The notes under the pieces are model-generated. The model saw only the letters and a program-made list of their open reading frames with translations. It was not told where the DNA came from and searched no databases. From Lachnospiraceae bacterium (GTDB taxonomy: Bacteria > Bacillota > Clostridia > Lachnospirales > Lachnospiraceae): a stretch of DNA of 64,000 bases. Position 1 is the first letter of the stretch. Each line of letters starts with the position of its first letter. Both the position numbers and the translations under genes were made by a program. The stretch covers positions 1 through 64,000 of the forward strand of contig CAJTCY010000011.1 in NCBI GenBank assembly GCA_910575075.1, given 5' to 3'. This document shows, in pieces, positions 52,501 to 60,248 of the stretch.

Positions 52501-54332
52501 CAGAACAGCATATATTCTCCGGTAGTATCGTCATAGAATACCTCTGGCGCCCAGGTACATCCTGCTTCAATCTGTGCGCTTACAACAGCCATTCTCTGAT
52601 TTGTCCAGTGAACCAGGTCATCAGACTCCCATACCATAACTGCCTGGCTGCCGCGTTTCTGAACACCATCCCAATCCCAGTTTGTCGCTGCAATTGACAA
52701 GTCTGTCGCTACCAGATAGAATTTGTCGCCTTCCGGAGAACGCAGGATATATGGATCACGCAGCCCTTTGGTCCCCAGCTCAGATTTCAATACTGGTTCT
52801 CCTCCATTTAATTCTTCCCAGTTCAATCCATCTCGGCTGGAAGCCAGAAAAATCTGTTCTCCCTCTCCATCTCCGGCAAAATATGCGAACACATAATCTG
52901 TCATTTCATCTACATTTGCCTTTGCCTTTACTGTAACATTAAACTCTTTTGTCTTATCTCCGCCTGCCTGTTTGATGGTTGCTGTCAATTTAACTTTTGT
53001 ATCTGCACTCTGCCGGTTTACAACACCAGCCGGTTTTTCCCCCTGTGCCTGCGCACTGATCACATTCTCTTTTTCAGATGCCCAGGTAATAGCAGAACCA
53101 TTTGCTCCCTTTGCAGGAAGTGTAATATTTCCCTTAATATTGTCCATATTGTGAATGGTCAGGTTGTCATACTCTGCACCGTCTGCACTTATCACCTTAA
53201 TGGTATAAGTCTCTTCTATCACAGATTCATTGTTATATTTACCAACCACTGTAACGGTCAATGTCCGGGCCTCGTCCTGATCGTAGAGCAGTTTGCCTTG
53301 TGCACTAACTAACGCTGTATCGCTGGGTGTCCATGTCAAACTAATTCCTTCCATCTCTGCCGGGAAAGATAAATCTGAAGTCACCTGATCCACATTTTCG
53401 TTCTTATTCAGCATGGTTGAAAGTAATTTCGCTTTTACAGATTTAATGGCCTTTTCTTTGGCAAGGCTTTCATGAATTTCGCCCACTTCTTCTTCTGTCA
53501 TCGCCTGGTCATAAATCTTGAAATCCAGCAAAGTCCCCTCAAAATTAGCGTCGCCATTATAAAGAGATCTACCAATATATCCAATGCAGTCTTCCGTACT
53601 GTTAGACTGCAAAAGTTTCTGGATCTCAATCTTAGAATCTGTAACGCTTGACTTCTTGCCATTCAAGTAATATGTAACCTTTCCTCTGTCAAAGACAACC
53701 GTCACCACATTCCTTCCCCCATCATTGTCGCCCTGGAGAACTGGATCTGAGTCTTCGGGGGCATAACGGTATTCTTTGGCAGAAGGCTTTTTGCCTTCGC
53801 TGTCAGCAGTATACTGATAACCATCCTTGATCGCTGCCAGCATCTTACCAGCATACTTGCCATCCCCAGAATTGGGAGCCACAAAAAGGTAATCAAACAC
53901 TTTCGGCCATCCTGTTACAGTAGTGCCCAGTGTAAAGAGCCATGCTGTCGACTGTTTCTTGTTGGTATAAGTTGCTTCAATCGTAAAGGCTTCCTCACTT
54001 CCTTCAGATGGAGAAGCATAACTTCCGCCATTCTTAATTACACCTGCCGGAATCTCAACATACATTTGTCTGTTGGCAAATTTAAGTTCCATGCCATCAT
54101 CTGTGGACACAAAATCATCATCGGTAATTCCCTGTAATTTTCCATCCAGATGATTCCCGCTGATATCTGTCAATTTGCCGTCTGCGTGGCTCATGTCATA
54201 ATGCAGAACCGGCTTTGGTCCATCTTCTGCCGCCTGAACTGTGCCCAACGCATTTGCCGGAAGCAACGTAACCGTCATGGCAAAGGATAAAATTCCCGCC
54301 AAGCATTTCTTCATGATGTTTTTCTTAATCAT
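49599..54332 (-). CDS. Secreted multidomain GH43 glycosidase with LamG, carbohydrate-binding and Big_2 domains
   Basis: The start at 54332 has AAAGGAGG upstream and a signal peptide (MKKCLAGILSFAMTVTLLPA). Of 1577 residues: LamG about 40-290, two atrophied Ig-like domains to about 480, GH43 about 485-780 with RDPYILR (about 525), TWAPEVFYD (about 593), STIDTTVIRG (about 647) and GKGEGPSCF (about 703), supplying the three acids. A Big_4-like domain, a jelly-roll-like binding domain (about 880-1050, IYFIDSGVGSWN and YFAEWWGVTRP), and five or more Big_2 domains follow, ending in the Lys-rich C-terminus. The expected activity is exo-release of a furanose or pyranose side chain; specificity is not readable. 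It is monocistronic with its own promoter. Confidence 0.85.
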   Translation of the reverse strand: MIKKNIMKKCLAGILSFAMTVTLLPANALGTVQAAEDGPKPVLHYDMSHADGKLTDISGNHLDGKLQGITDDDFVSTDDGMELKFANRQMYVEIPAGVIKNGGSYASPSEGSEEAFTIEATYTNKKQSTAWLFTLGTTVTGWPKVFDYLFVAPNSGDGKYAGKMLAAIKDGYQYTADSEGKKPSAKEYRYAPEDSDPVLQGDNDGGRNVVTVVFDRGKVTYYLNGKKSSVTDSKIEIQKLLQSNSTEDCIGYIGRSLYNGDANFEGTLLDFKIYDQAMTEEEVGEIHESLAKEKAIKSVKAKLLSTMLNKNENVDQVTSDLSFPAEMEGISLTWTPSDTALVSAQGKLLYDQDEARTLTVTVVGKYNNESVIEETYTIKVISADGAEYDNLTIHNMDNIKGNITLPAKGANGSAITWASEKENVISAQAQGEKPAGVVNRQSADTKVKLTATIKQAGGDKTKEFNVTVKAKANVDEMTDYVFAYFAGDGEGEQIFLASSRDGLNWEELNGGEPVLKSELGTKGLRDPYILRSPEGDKFYLVATDLSIAATNWDWDGVQKRGSQAVMVWESDDLVHWTNQRMAVVSAQIEAGCTWAPEVFYDDTTGEYMLFWSSKVKSDNYAKQRVYYCKTRDFYTFTEPQIWIENSFSTIDTTVIRGDDGKYYRFSKNEAGDAKYIYEEVADTLLGEWKGVGWTTEPKQIGKGEGPSCFRFNDDDQEEANAKYCLLIDDFSGIRYYPMITKDLASGEFTDARNKASLPKKPCHGTVMNITTAEYEALESEYGRPVLTKNSLPNYVTVGYTLPDKIEVQYAGQIQEVEVIWDKTAEDFSEPGTVTVTGTIPSIKNSKVTKSIEVIAAVSKNLIYFIDSGVGSWNADLSESGYYNAVGAQVDLRNAVPDQIYTEGSWGFVNEKDEEGQYTIAGNRTSSTDSIYTNGWWAKDGKVCEYILPLENGSYKATGYFAEWWGVTRPVKFYAKYKDASGTDVTTEAKTITLKGDDANQTAEISFEISGLTEAAEVHFYAENPEGADETPAPVIAGLSVEKNISDEEAADLEAKKEAAKASLQQVTAVPAASELFVKDSEQIEVTYPQDLEQKAQAANLSVSTNYVSDNPGVASVDNSGKITAIAKGKAVITTTVAISSKIAKKFTTEVTVKERTVTGITLDESELSMRKGEKVTLKATIAPENATNKEVTWTSSDPEVASVKNGEITALTAGNTTITATASNGMTAECEVTVIVIEPESVTLDQTALSMKINGTAVLTAVLAPETVTEKELDWESSDSETVSVTSGTGNTATLKAKKVGTATITVKTANNKTAVCQVTVRPDTVEVAGITLNKTQLSLTVGGSEVLTVTFDPANADDKTVKWESKDPQTASVDNAGKVTAVKVGTTEITATTANGKTAVCKVTVNAAGSNVVRVTKVTLNKKKLTLGKGETFTLKATVTPKNATNKTVTWTSSKPGIVSVGKTNGKLKAKKTGKAVITAAVDGKTVKCNVTVKKAPAKIQKLNKTKVTLKKGKTFKIKVTLPKNTASNTIKYKSSNKKVATVDANGKIKAKKKGKATITVTTFNKKKKTLKVTVK

Positions 54333-54423
54333 ATAGTCCTCCTTTATAAAATATAGTTTCGCTTTGTAAAGCTTGATGGCATAGAACCTTCCATCTTAAA
54401 AGCAGCTCCACAATGGTACTTGT

Positions 54424-54510
54424 ATTTTACTAAATTTTACTGAAAAAAGCAAGTTATTCGACTAAAAATCTATAGAAAAAACATCCATTTTTTGTTAAAA
54501 ATAAGCGCTT
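54424..54510 (-). promoter_or_regulatory. Promoter of the 1577-residue GH43 gene with a cre-like site
   Basis: The minus strand has TTGCTT (54447-54452), 17 bases, TAAAAT (54424-54429). About 60 bases further upstream TTGCCAAGCGCTTATTT contains the AAGCGCTT core (54503-54510) of CcpA/LacI-type operators. The core is symmetric but its flanks fit a cre site only partly. Carbon-catabolite control is plausible for a glycosidase and is inferred. Confidence 0.5.
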
Positions 54511-54576
54511 GGCAAATTAACTAAACATTTTCAACAAATTAACGTGACAAGGTCTTTCCTATTAGATAAAAAATAA

Positions 54577-54601
54577 AGAAGGCTGCCAATGGCAGCCTTC
54601 T
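54577..54601 (-). terminator. Terminator of the furanose ABC transporter operon
   Basis: AGAAGGCTGCC and GGCAGCCTTCT form an 11-bp perfect stem followed on the minus strand by TTATTTTTT. It lies about 30 bases past the last permease gene. Confidence 0.8.
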
Positions 54602-54627
54602 GAATATTTCTTATGTAATTATACGTC

Positions 54628-55674
54628 TTAAGCTTTCTTCTTACGAGCCATAACCACACTCTGGATAACCAGGAACAGACAAAGCATAACAGCTCTTGTA
54701 ATTCCTGTCCACCAAGCCTGATCAAGTCCTGCAGAAGAAACGATATTCTGAATAAGACCCAGTGACATTACACCAAAGAAAGTACCAGCAATATTACCAA
54801 CACCGCCCGTCAGCATAGTACCGCCGATGATAGAAGACGCAATTGCGTCCATTTCTGCTCCAGTCGCATGAGACGGAGAACCTGATCCAACATGGAGGAA
54901 GTATACATATCCACCGATACCAGCTAAGAGTCCGCAGATTAAGTGAGAGATAAATCTTGTTCTCTTAACATTAATACCAAGCATCAGTGCACTCTGCTTG
55001 TTACCTCCTACTGCATAGAAAGAACGTCCAAGTTTTGTCCATCTAAGCATACAGAACATAACAACTACTACAAGAATAGCGACAATCACACCAATCTCAA
55101 CATAAGCATCTACATAAACGCCTTTTCTGTTGGTTGAACCCAGACCAGGAATAACCACACGAGTCATTTTCAATTTTGTAAATGCTTCATTGACTACGTT
55201 AAAGGGCTGATTATTAACAATTGTGGTCATACCACGGGCAAAGAACATTCCGGCCAGGGTAACAATAAATGGCTGAATATCCAGATAAGCAACCAAAAAT
55301 CCCTGGAACGCACCAAAGGCAAGACCAATTACCAATGCCAAAAGCACAGATACGAATACATTACCGCCCTTGTGATCCAAATATACGGCACAACTCATAC
55401 TAACCAATGCCGTAACGCCGCCGACAGAAATATCAATTCCGCCGGTAATCATAACAAGGCTCAAGCCACAGGCAAGGATGATTAATGCTGCATTGGCATT
55501 CAAAAGGTTCAGGAATGTCTGAGCTTTCAGGAATCCTCCTCCCTGAAATATCATAGCTCCAATATACATCAGGAAAAATATTACAATCGTAATTGTAAGG
55601 AGTAGGTTTGTGTCGGTAAGATTTTTCATTTTATCCATGAAGCCACCGGATGCAGATGATTTATTATTTGACAT
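54628..55674 (-). CDS. yjfF: Furanose ABC transporter permease, YjfF type
   Basis: The 348-residue permease of the sugar (RbsC/BPD_transp_2) family has about nine spans. It carries GGIDISVGGVTALVSM, then YFARGMTTIVNNQPFN and GGNKQSALMLGINVKRTRF, typical of YjfF. It is the last of the importer genes and begins one base after the YtfT stop, with ribosome site GGAGG. In E. coli, YtfQ/YtfR/YtfT/YjfF import galactofuranose; related systems take arabinofuranose. With secreted GH43 enzymes beside it, either furanose is a candidate. Confidence 0.85.
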   Translation of the reverse strand: MSNNKSSASGGFMDKMKNLTDTNLLLTITIVIFFLMYIGAMIFQGGGFLKAQTFLNLLNANAALIILACGLSLVMITGGIDISVGGVTALVSMSCAVYLDHKGGNVFVSVLLALVIGLAFGAFQGFLVAYLDIQPFIVTLAGMFFARGMTTIVNNQPFNVVNEAFTKLKMTRVVIPGLGSTNRKGVYVDAYVEIGVIVAILVVVVMFCMLRWTKLGRSFYAVGGNKQSALMLGINVKRTRFISHLICGLLAGIGGYVYFLHVGSGSPSHATGAEMDAIASSIIGGTMLTGGVGNIAGTFFGVMSLGLIQNIVSSAGLDQAWWTGITRAVMLCLFLVIQSVVMARKKKA

Positions 55675-55675
55675 A

Positions 55676-56761
55676 CTAAGCTACCTCCTTAACCTTGAAC
55701 TTCTTTGAAAGACTGGAGAACCAATCTCTCACAGTAGGTGCACTGATAACTACCAGAACGATTACCACAACTGCTTTATAAGCCGGAAGTGCATCAGCTG
55801 ATACTTTAAACTTATAAAGAGTCTGCGTCAGGAACTGGATGACATAAGCTCCAAGAATTGAAGACATCATGTTAAATTTACCGCCGCTCAATGCATTTCC
55901 ACCTAAAGCTACTGCCAGGATGGCGTCCATTTCAATATCCTTAGCGATAACGGAATAGTTAATACTGGAAATACGGCTTACTTTAATCAGACCAACCACT
56001 GCTACGCAGATACCAAGAATTACAAAGGACAACACCTTGATTGCTGCCGGATTCAAACCATTCAGTCTGGAAGAATTCTCGTTAATACCTACTGACTGAA
56101 CATACAATCTCAGATTTGTAAATTTAAGCACTAATAAAATAATGACAATACAAATTACCGCGATAAAGAACGGTGTAGGAATTGGAATTCCCGGAATAAA
56201 ACCGCCGTAATAAGAAAATGATTCATCATTGATAACTGGAAGCTCATTATTGTTAATCCATGCCGCAATAGAACGTCCTGCCATGTATAGAATCAAGGTT
56301 GCAATCATTGGCTGGATCTTAAAATAAGCTACCAATACACCGTTAAATGCTCCAAATAACGCTGCCACTACACAGCTTGCCAAGAAGGCAACGATAACTG
56401 GTGTCGCAAGAGTTTCAGGACGTGAATTTCCTCCGCCCAGAACACGCAGCAGCACACTACCTGCAATAGCAACCGCTGCGCCCACACTGATATCCTGTCC
56501 GCCGGAAGCCGCTGTTACCAGGGTCATACCGATAGCAAGAATAGCAAGTTCAGATCCGCTATCCAGAATAGTGATTAAAAAACCTGATAAAACAGGATTG
56601 CCTAAGCTATTTTCTTTCAATGAAATCTTAAAAAATCCAGGGTCAGCAATCAGGTTGAACACTGCAAGAATTAACAGCGCTGCCAATGGGATAAACATCT
56701 GATGTCTGACGATTCTCATTACTAAACTGTCATCTGATTTTTTTACTTGTTTTTTCTCCAT
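55676..56761 (-). CDS. ytfT: Furanose ABC transporter permease, YtfT type
   Basis: This 361-residue permease has GQDISVGAAVAIAGSVLLRV, YMAGRSIAAWINNNELPV and GGNALSGGKFNMMSSILGAY, fitting YtfT. It pairs with YjfF to form the channel. The start lies two bases after the YtfR stop, and its ribosome site GGAGGTGA is inside the end of that gene, so translation is coupled. Confidence 0.85.
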   Translation of the reverse strand: MEKKQVKKSDDSLVMRIVRHQMFIPLAALLILAVFNLIADPGFFKISLKENSLGNPVLSGFLITILDSGSELAILAIGMTLVTAASGGQDISVGAAVAIAGSVLLRVLGGGNSRPETLATPVIVAFLASCVVAALFGAFNGVLVAYFKIQPMIATLILYMAGRSIAAWINNNELPVINDESFSYYGGFIPGIPIPTPFFIAVICIVIILLVLKFTNLRLYVQSVGINENSSRLNGLNPAAIKVLSFVILGICVAVVGLIKVSRISSINYSVIAKDIEMDAILAVALGGNALSGGKFNMMSSILGAYVIQFLTQTLYKFKVSADALPAYKAVVVIVLVVISAPTVRDWFSSLSKKFKVKEVA

Positions 56762-56763
56762 TA

Positions 56764-58278
56764 TTATTTGTCACCTCCAGCAATGGTACTCATAACCTTA
56801 CTCTGGTTCAAATCATCTCCTGAAAGCTCGCCTACCATCTTACGGTCTCTCATAACTACCAGACGTGAACAGGTACGCAGCATCTCATCTAACTCAGAAG
56901 ATATGAATGTAACGCTCATTCCTTCTGACGCAAGCTTGAGCACTAATTTCTGTATGTCAACTTTCGTTCCCACATCAATACCACGGGTAGGCTCATCCAA
57001 AATCAAATATTCCGGATGTGTAAACAGCCAGCGGGCAAGGATACATTTCTGCTGATTTCCACCGGACAGAGACTTGATTGGGGTATCAGCAGAAGCTGTC
57101 TTAATACTAAGAAGTTTTATGTACTCATCTGCAATCTTATTTGCCTCTGCCTTAGAGAATGGTTTCATAAATCCTCTCAGTACCTGCTGGGCAAGTATGA
57201 TATTATCACGAACAGATAAATCTCCTACAATACCATCTCCCTTACGGTCTTCCGGGAGGTATGCAATACCATTTTTCATGGCATCTAACGGCTTATTAAT
57301 CTTAACAGTTTTACCATTCATCTTAACAGTTCCGCCAGTTACACGGTCAGCGCCGAAAAGGGCACGGACACATTCGCTTCGTCCAGAACCAAGCAGACCG
57401 GTAAATCCGTTAACTTCACCTTTGTCAATATGGAAATTAAAGGGTTTGATTCCTGCATCACTGACACGGTTCTCTGCTTCCAGTACAGGTACAGATCCCG
57501 CTTTACGTTCGTATGCCTTCTGCTCACCCTTGATATCAGACATATCATCCATTTCCTTACCAAGCATCTTCGAAACAAGTTTCACACGGGGCAGATCCTT
57601 GATTTCAAACTCACCAACCAGCTGACCGTCACGCATAACGGTAATCCGATCACAGATTTCATATACCTGGTCCAGAAAGTGAGTAACAAATACGATTCCC
57701 ACACCTCTTGATCTTAAGTCACGCATAAGCTTAAACAGCTTCTCAACCTCCTGCTCATCCAGGGAAGACGTTGGCTCATCCAGAATCAATACCTTACAGT
57801 CCATGTCAACGGCACGTGCAATAGCAATCATCTGCTGAACCGCAATAGAGCAGGTCTCTAACTGTTGTGTAGCAGTTGCGGGAATATCAAGAGATTTCAG
57901 AATCTTATCTGTGTCTTTGTTCATCTTCTTCCAGTTCTGTCCAATGCCGCTGGTCCGGCCAATGAACATATTCTCTGCGACAGACAGGTTCGGACAGAGT
58001 GTAATTTCCTGGTACACCGTACTGATACCTACCTTCTGAGCATCCTGGGGAGAATGAATAGCCACCGGTCCTTCAACCCCATCCAGGAAAATGTTTCCTT
58101 CGTCTTTCCCATAAACTCCGGTTAATACCTTGATCAGGGTTGACTTTCCTGCACCATTCTCACCCATCAGCGCATGAACTTCACCCTTACGCAATGTAAA
58201 ATCTACTCCCTGCAGGGCACGCACTCCGGGAAAGCTTTTGTGAATGTTTCTCATCTCTAATACAGCATTATCTTTCAC
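56764..58278 (-). CDS. ytfR: Sugar ABC transporter ATPase, YtfR type (two ATPase domains)
   Basis: The 504-residue protein has two ATPase halves. The N-terminal half has Walker A GENGAGKSTLIKVL and ILDEPTSSLD. The C-terminal half has the degenerate GLLGSGRSE usual in this family, signature LSGGNQQKCILARWL and ILDEPTRGID. It drives the YtfT/YjfF channel. The start is GTG at 58278 with AGGAGGTG upstream. The 288-base gap to ytfQ holds a terminator hairpin, so binding protein and importer core may be expressed at different levels. Confidence 0.9.
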   Translation of the reverse strand: MKDNAVLEMRNIHKSFPGVRALQGVDFTLRKGEVHALMGENGAGKSTLIKVLTGVYGKDEGNIFLDGVEGPVAIHSPQDAQKVGISTVYQEITLCPNLSVAENMFIGRTSGIGQNWKKMNKDTDKILKSLDIPATATQQLETCSIAVQQMIAIARAVDMDCKVLILDEPTSSLDEQEVEKLFKLMRDLRSRGVGIVFVTHFLDQVYEICDRITVMRDGQLVGEFEIKDLPRVKLVSKMLGKEMDDMSDIKGEQKAYERKAGSVPVLEAENRVSDAGIKPFNFHIDKGEVNGFTGLLGSGRSECVRALFGADRVTGGTVKMNGKTVKINKPLDAMKNGIAYLPEDRKGDGIVGDLSVRDNIILAQQVLRGFMKPFSKAEANKIADEYIKLLSIKTASADTPIKSLSGGNQQKCILARWLFTHPEYLILDEPTRGIDVGTKVDIQKLVLKLASEGMSVTFISSELDEMLRTCSRLVVMRDRKMVGELSGDDLNQSKVMSTIAGGDK

Positions 58279-58479
58279 CTACGAGTTCACCTCCTATAAT
58301 TTTTCACTTCCTATCATAATCATCTCCGTAAATACACGAAAATGGTTATAAACACAATAAAAAAGAATCCTGATGCGCAGGATTCTCCGCCTGCGGTAGG
58401 TCGCTTTTGCGACATAACTCACCTCCGCCGCACTGCGATAAGTTTTTTCTTAGAACGCTTAGCAAAGCTCTTCTGAGAG

Positions 58480-58529
58480 AAAAAGCGGCGCAGCCCCGAA
58501 AACTTCCGCTTTTGCTGCGCCGCTTTTTT
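58480..58529 (-). terminator. Terminator/attenuator between ytfQ and ytfR
   Basis: AAAAAGCGGCGCAGC pairs with GCTGCGCCGCTTTTTT, a 15-bp stem with T-run on the minus strand, 38 bases past the ytfQ stop. Partial read-through would give excess binding protein over ATPase and permeases, common in ABC operons. Further palindromes of the dispersed family occupy 58370-58480. Confidence 0.75.
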
Positions 58530-58566
58530 AATAAACACTAAAATTATCTCATTCGTAATTCAAAAA

Positions 58567-59694
58567 TTAGATACCGAACTCATCAATCTGTTCCTGTGTA
58601 ATGGTAGTAGCATCAAATCCCTGCTCTTCCAGAATGATCTTCTTTTCAGCAAGTTCGTTGCCAGCTTCCAGTTCCTGGATTACGTGGTCGATATCGTCAG
58701 CCTGGAATGGATTACACTGTCCGTCATAGTTCCAATTGCCCTTCTGAAGTTCTTCAAGAGCCCACTTGTTGCAGTCAAATCCCATAATGATTACTTCTTT
58801 GTCTACACCATGTGAAATGTTAGATGCATCAAGAGCTGCTACAGCACCCTTAGCCATGTCATCATTCTCTGCATAGATAACATTGAACTTCTCACCAGAA
58901 TCAATAACAGACTGAACGATCTGCTGTGCCTTCTCAGCATTCCACTCAGCAGTCTGCTGTGTAACTTTATTCCAGCCCTCTGCAAATTTTGCATCAAGAG
59001 CTGCAGTACGTCCCTTCTGAGCTGCTGCACCCATTACACCCTGAAGGTGAATGATATTGTACTCATCAAGGTTCTGGCTTGCAAGCCAGTCAACTGCCAT
59101 CTGACCTTCTTTTTCCATATCAGATACGATAGATGCTGCATAAAGATCCTCAGGTGCATCGATTGTACGGTCGAAAAGAATAACGGTTGTTCCTGCATCC
59201 TTAGCATCCTGCAGAACAGATTCCCAACCAGCTGTATCTGCTGCGGAAAGAAGAAGATAATCTACACCGTCCTGGATAAACTTCTGAGCTGCTGTAATCT
59301 GCTCATCATTTTTTAAGCTGTAAGCGAAAGATGCATCATATCCGTTCTCTTCTGTAAATTTCTCCTGTAAGTCATTAACGTTAGCTGTACGATATCCAGA
59401 CTCATTAGGATCGTTGTTGATAACGCCAACCTTAATCAACTCTCCAGAAGCTGCGCCGCCGTCAGCATCTGCTTCAGCATCTGTATCTGCTTCAGCGTCC
59501 GTATCTGCTGCTGCATCTGTATCAGTATCTGCTGCTGCATCTGTATCAGTATCTGCTGCTGCGTCTGTATCCGCTGCGTCATCTGTTTTTGCTGCTGGTG
59601 CGTCAGTCTCTTTCTTTTCCTCTCCGCCACATCCAACTACTGTTGCTGCAACCATAGCTACAGCAAGAAAAGCTGCTAATTTTTTCTTTAACAT
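58567..59694 (-). CDS. ytfQ: Furanose-binding lipoprotein, YtfQ type
   Basis: The start at 59694 (MLKKKLAAFLAV) has GGGAGG upstream; the frame extends to 59811 without support. The lipobox is VVGC, so it is a membrane-tethered binding protein. Residues about 30-80 form an Asp/Ala/Thr/Glu linker with tandem repeats. The periplasmic-binding fold follows: IKVGVINNDPNESGYRTANV, VDYLLLSAADTAGWESVL, VILFDRTIDAPEDLYAASI, NVIYAENDDMAKGAVAALDA and IIMGFDCNKWALEEL. This fits the YtfQ group of furanose binders. It is the first gene of the importer operon. Confidence 0.85.
   Translation of the reverse strand: MLKKKLAAFLAVAMVAATVVGCGGEEKKETDAPAAKTDDAADTDAAADTDTDAAADTDTDAAADTDAEADTDAEADADGGAASGELIKVGVINNDPNESGYRTANVNDLQEKFTEENGYDASFAYSLKNDEQITAAQKFIQDGVDYLLLSAADTAGWESVLQDAKDAGTTVILFDRTIDAPEDLYAASIVSDMEKEGQMAVDWLASQNLDEYNIIHLQGVMGAAAQKGRTAALDAKFAEGWNKVTQQTAEWNAEKAQQIVQSVIDSGEKFNVIYAENDDMAKGAVAALDASNISHGVDKEVIIMGFDCNKWALEELQKGNWNYDGQCNPFQADDIDHVIQELEAGNELAEKKIILEEQGFDATTITQEQIDEFGI
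59460..59590 (-). repeat. Tandem 24-bp coding repeats in the ytfQ linker
   Basis: The unit gctgctgcatctgtatcagt plus atct is repeated, with decayed copies on both sides, encoding Asp-Thr-Asp-Ala-Ala-Ala-type runs. Length is likely to vary between strains without changing the binding domain. Confidence 0.75.
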
Positions 59695-59740
59695 TTTACA
59701 TGTCCTCCCTTTTTTTCGGCATATCGCCGTTGGTGATTTT

Positions 59741-59856
59741 ATTTTAAGATTTTTCCCCCTTTTCGTCAATAACGGCAGGCTCCTCTTTTTTATATTTGTC
59801 GCAATATCCAATACAAGTTATCCTATTTATTTTTAATTTAAAATACAACTTGTTCT
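59741..59856 (-). promoter_or_regulatory. ytfQ promoter with upstream direct repeats
   Basis: The minus strand has TTGACG (59764-59769), 17 bases, TAAAAT (59741-59746). Upstream of -35, AAGTTGTATT (ending near 59843) and AACTTGTATT (ending near 59811) form direct repeats about 33 bases apart. ACAACTTGT at 59845-59853 is itself palindromic. Direct repeats upstream of -35 suit an AraC-type activator such as the one at 61.3-62.9 kb; that link is inferred. The rest of 59695-60137 is AT-rich with no gene. Confidence 0.5.
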
Positions 59857-60137
59857 ATTTTTTCATTTTTTCTATTTTTTAGTTTGTTTTACTACTATTT
59901 AAATCATATTTTTCTATTTTTTATTCATATTTCCCCTTAATTTTCTATCAATTACTCTCTCCATTCCTTTTAATTTCTTATGTATTTTTTGTCGTTTTTT
60001 CAATTTTGTCCATATTTCGTTCATTTTTTGTTCATTTTTTTACTGGTAAAGCAAATCCATGTACAAAAATAATTTATAGTTATACAAAACATCTGATAAT
60101 TTTTACATTAAGATCCCCTAAAAATTTCCTGCAAGAT

Positions 60138-60166
60138 ATGACATACTGGAAAAAATATGCTATATT
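60138..60166 (+). promoter_or_regulatory. Promoter of the AraR-type repressor gene
   Basis: ATGACA (60138-60143), 17 bases, TATATT (60161-60166). The -10 runs into ATTTGTAAGGACA, which resembles one side of the B. subtilis AraR operator (ATTTGT-N-CGTACAAAT), so autorepression is possible. The similarity is partial. Confidence 0.45.
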
Positions 60167-60248
60167 TGTAAGGACAGGAAGTCGTTCTTCACTCACGCCA
60201 AGACGTGTAACTGCCGCCCTGCCATATCATATCAAAAAGGAGCCTGAA

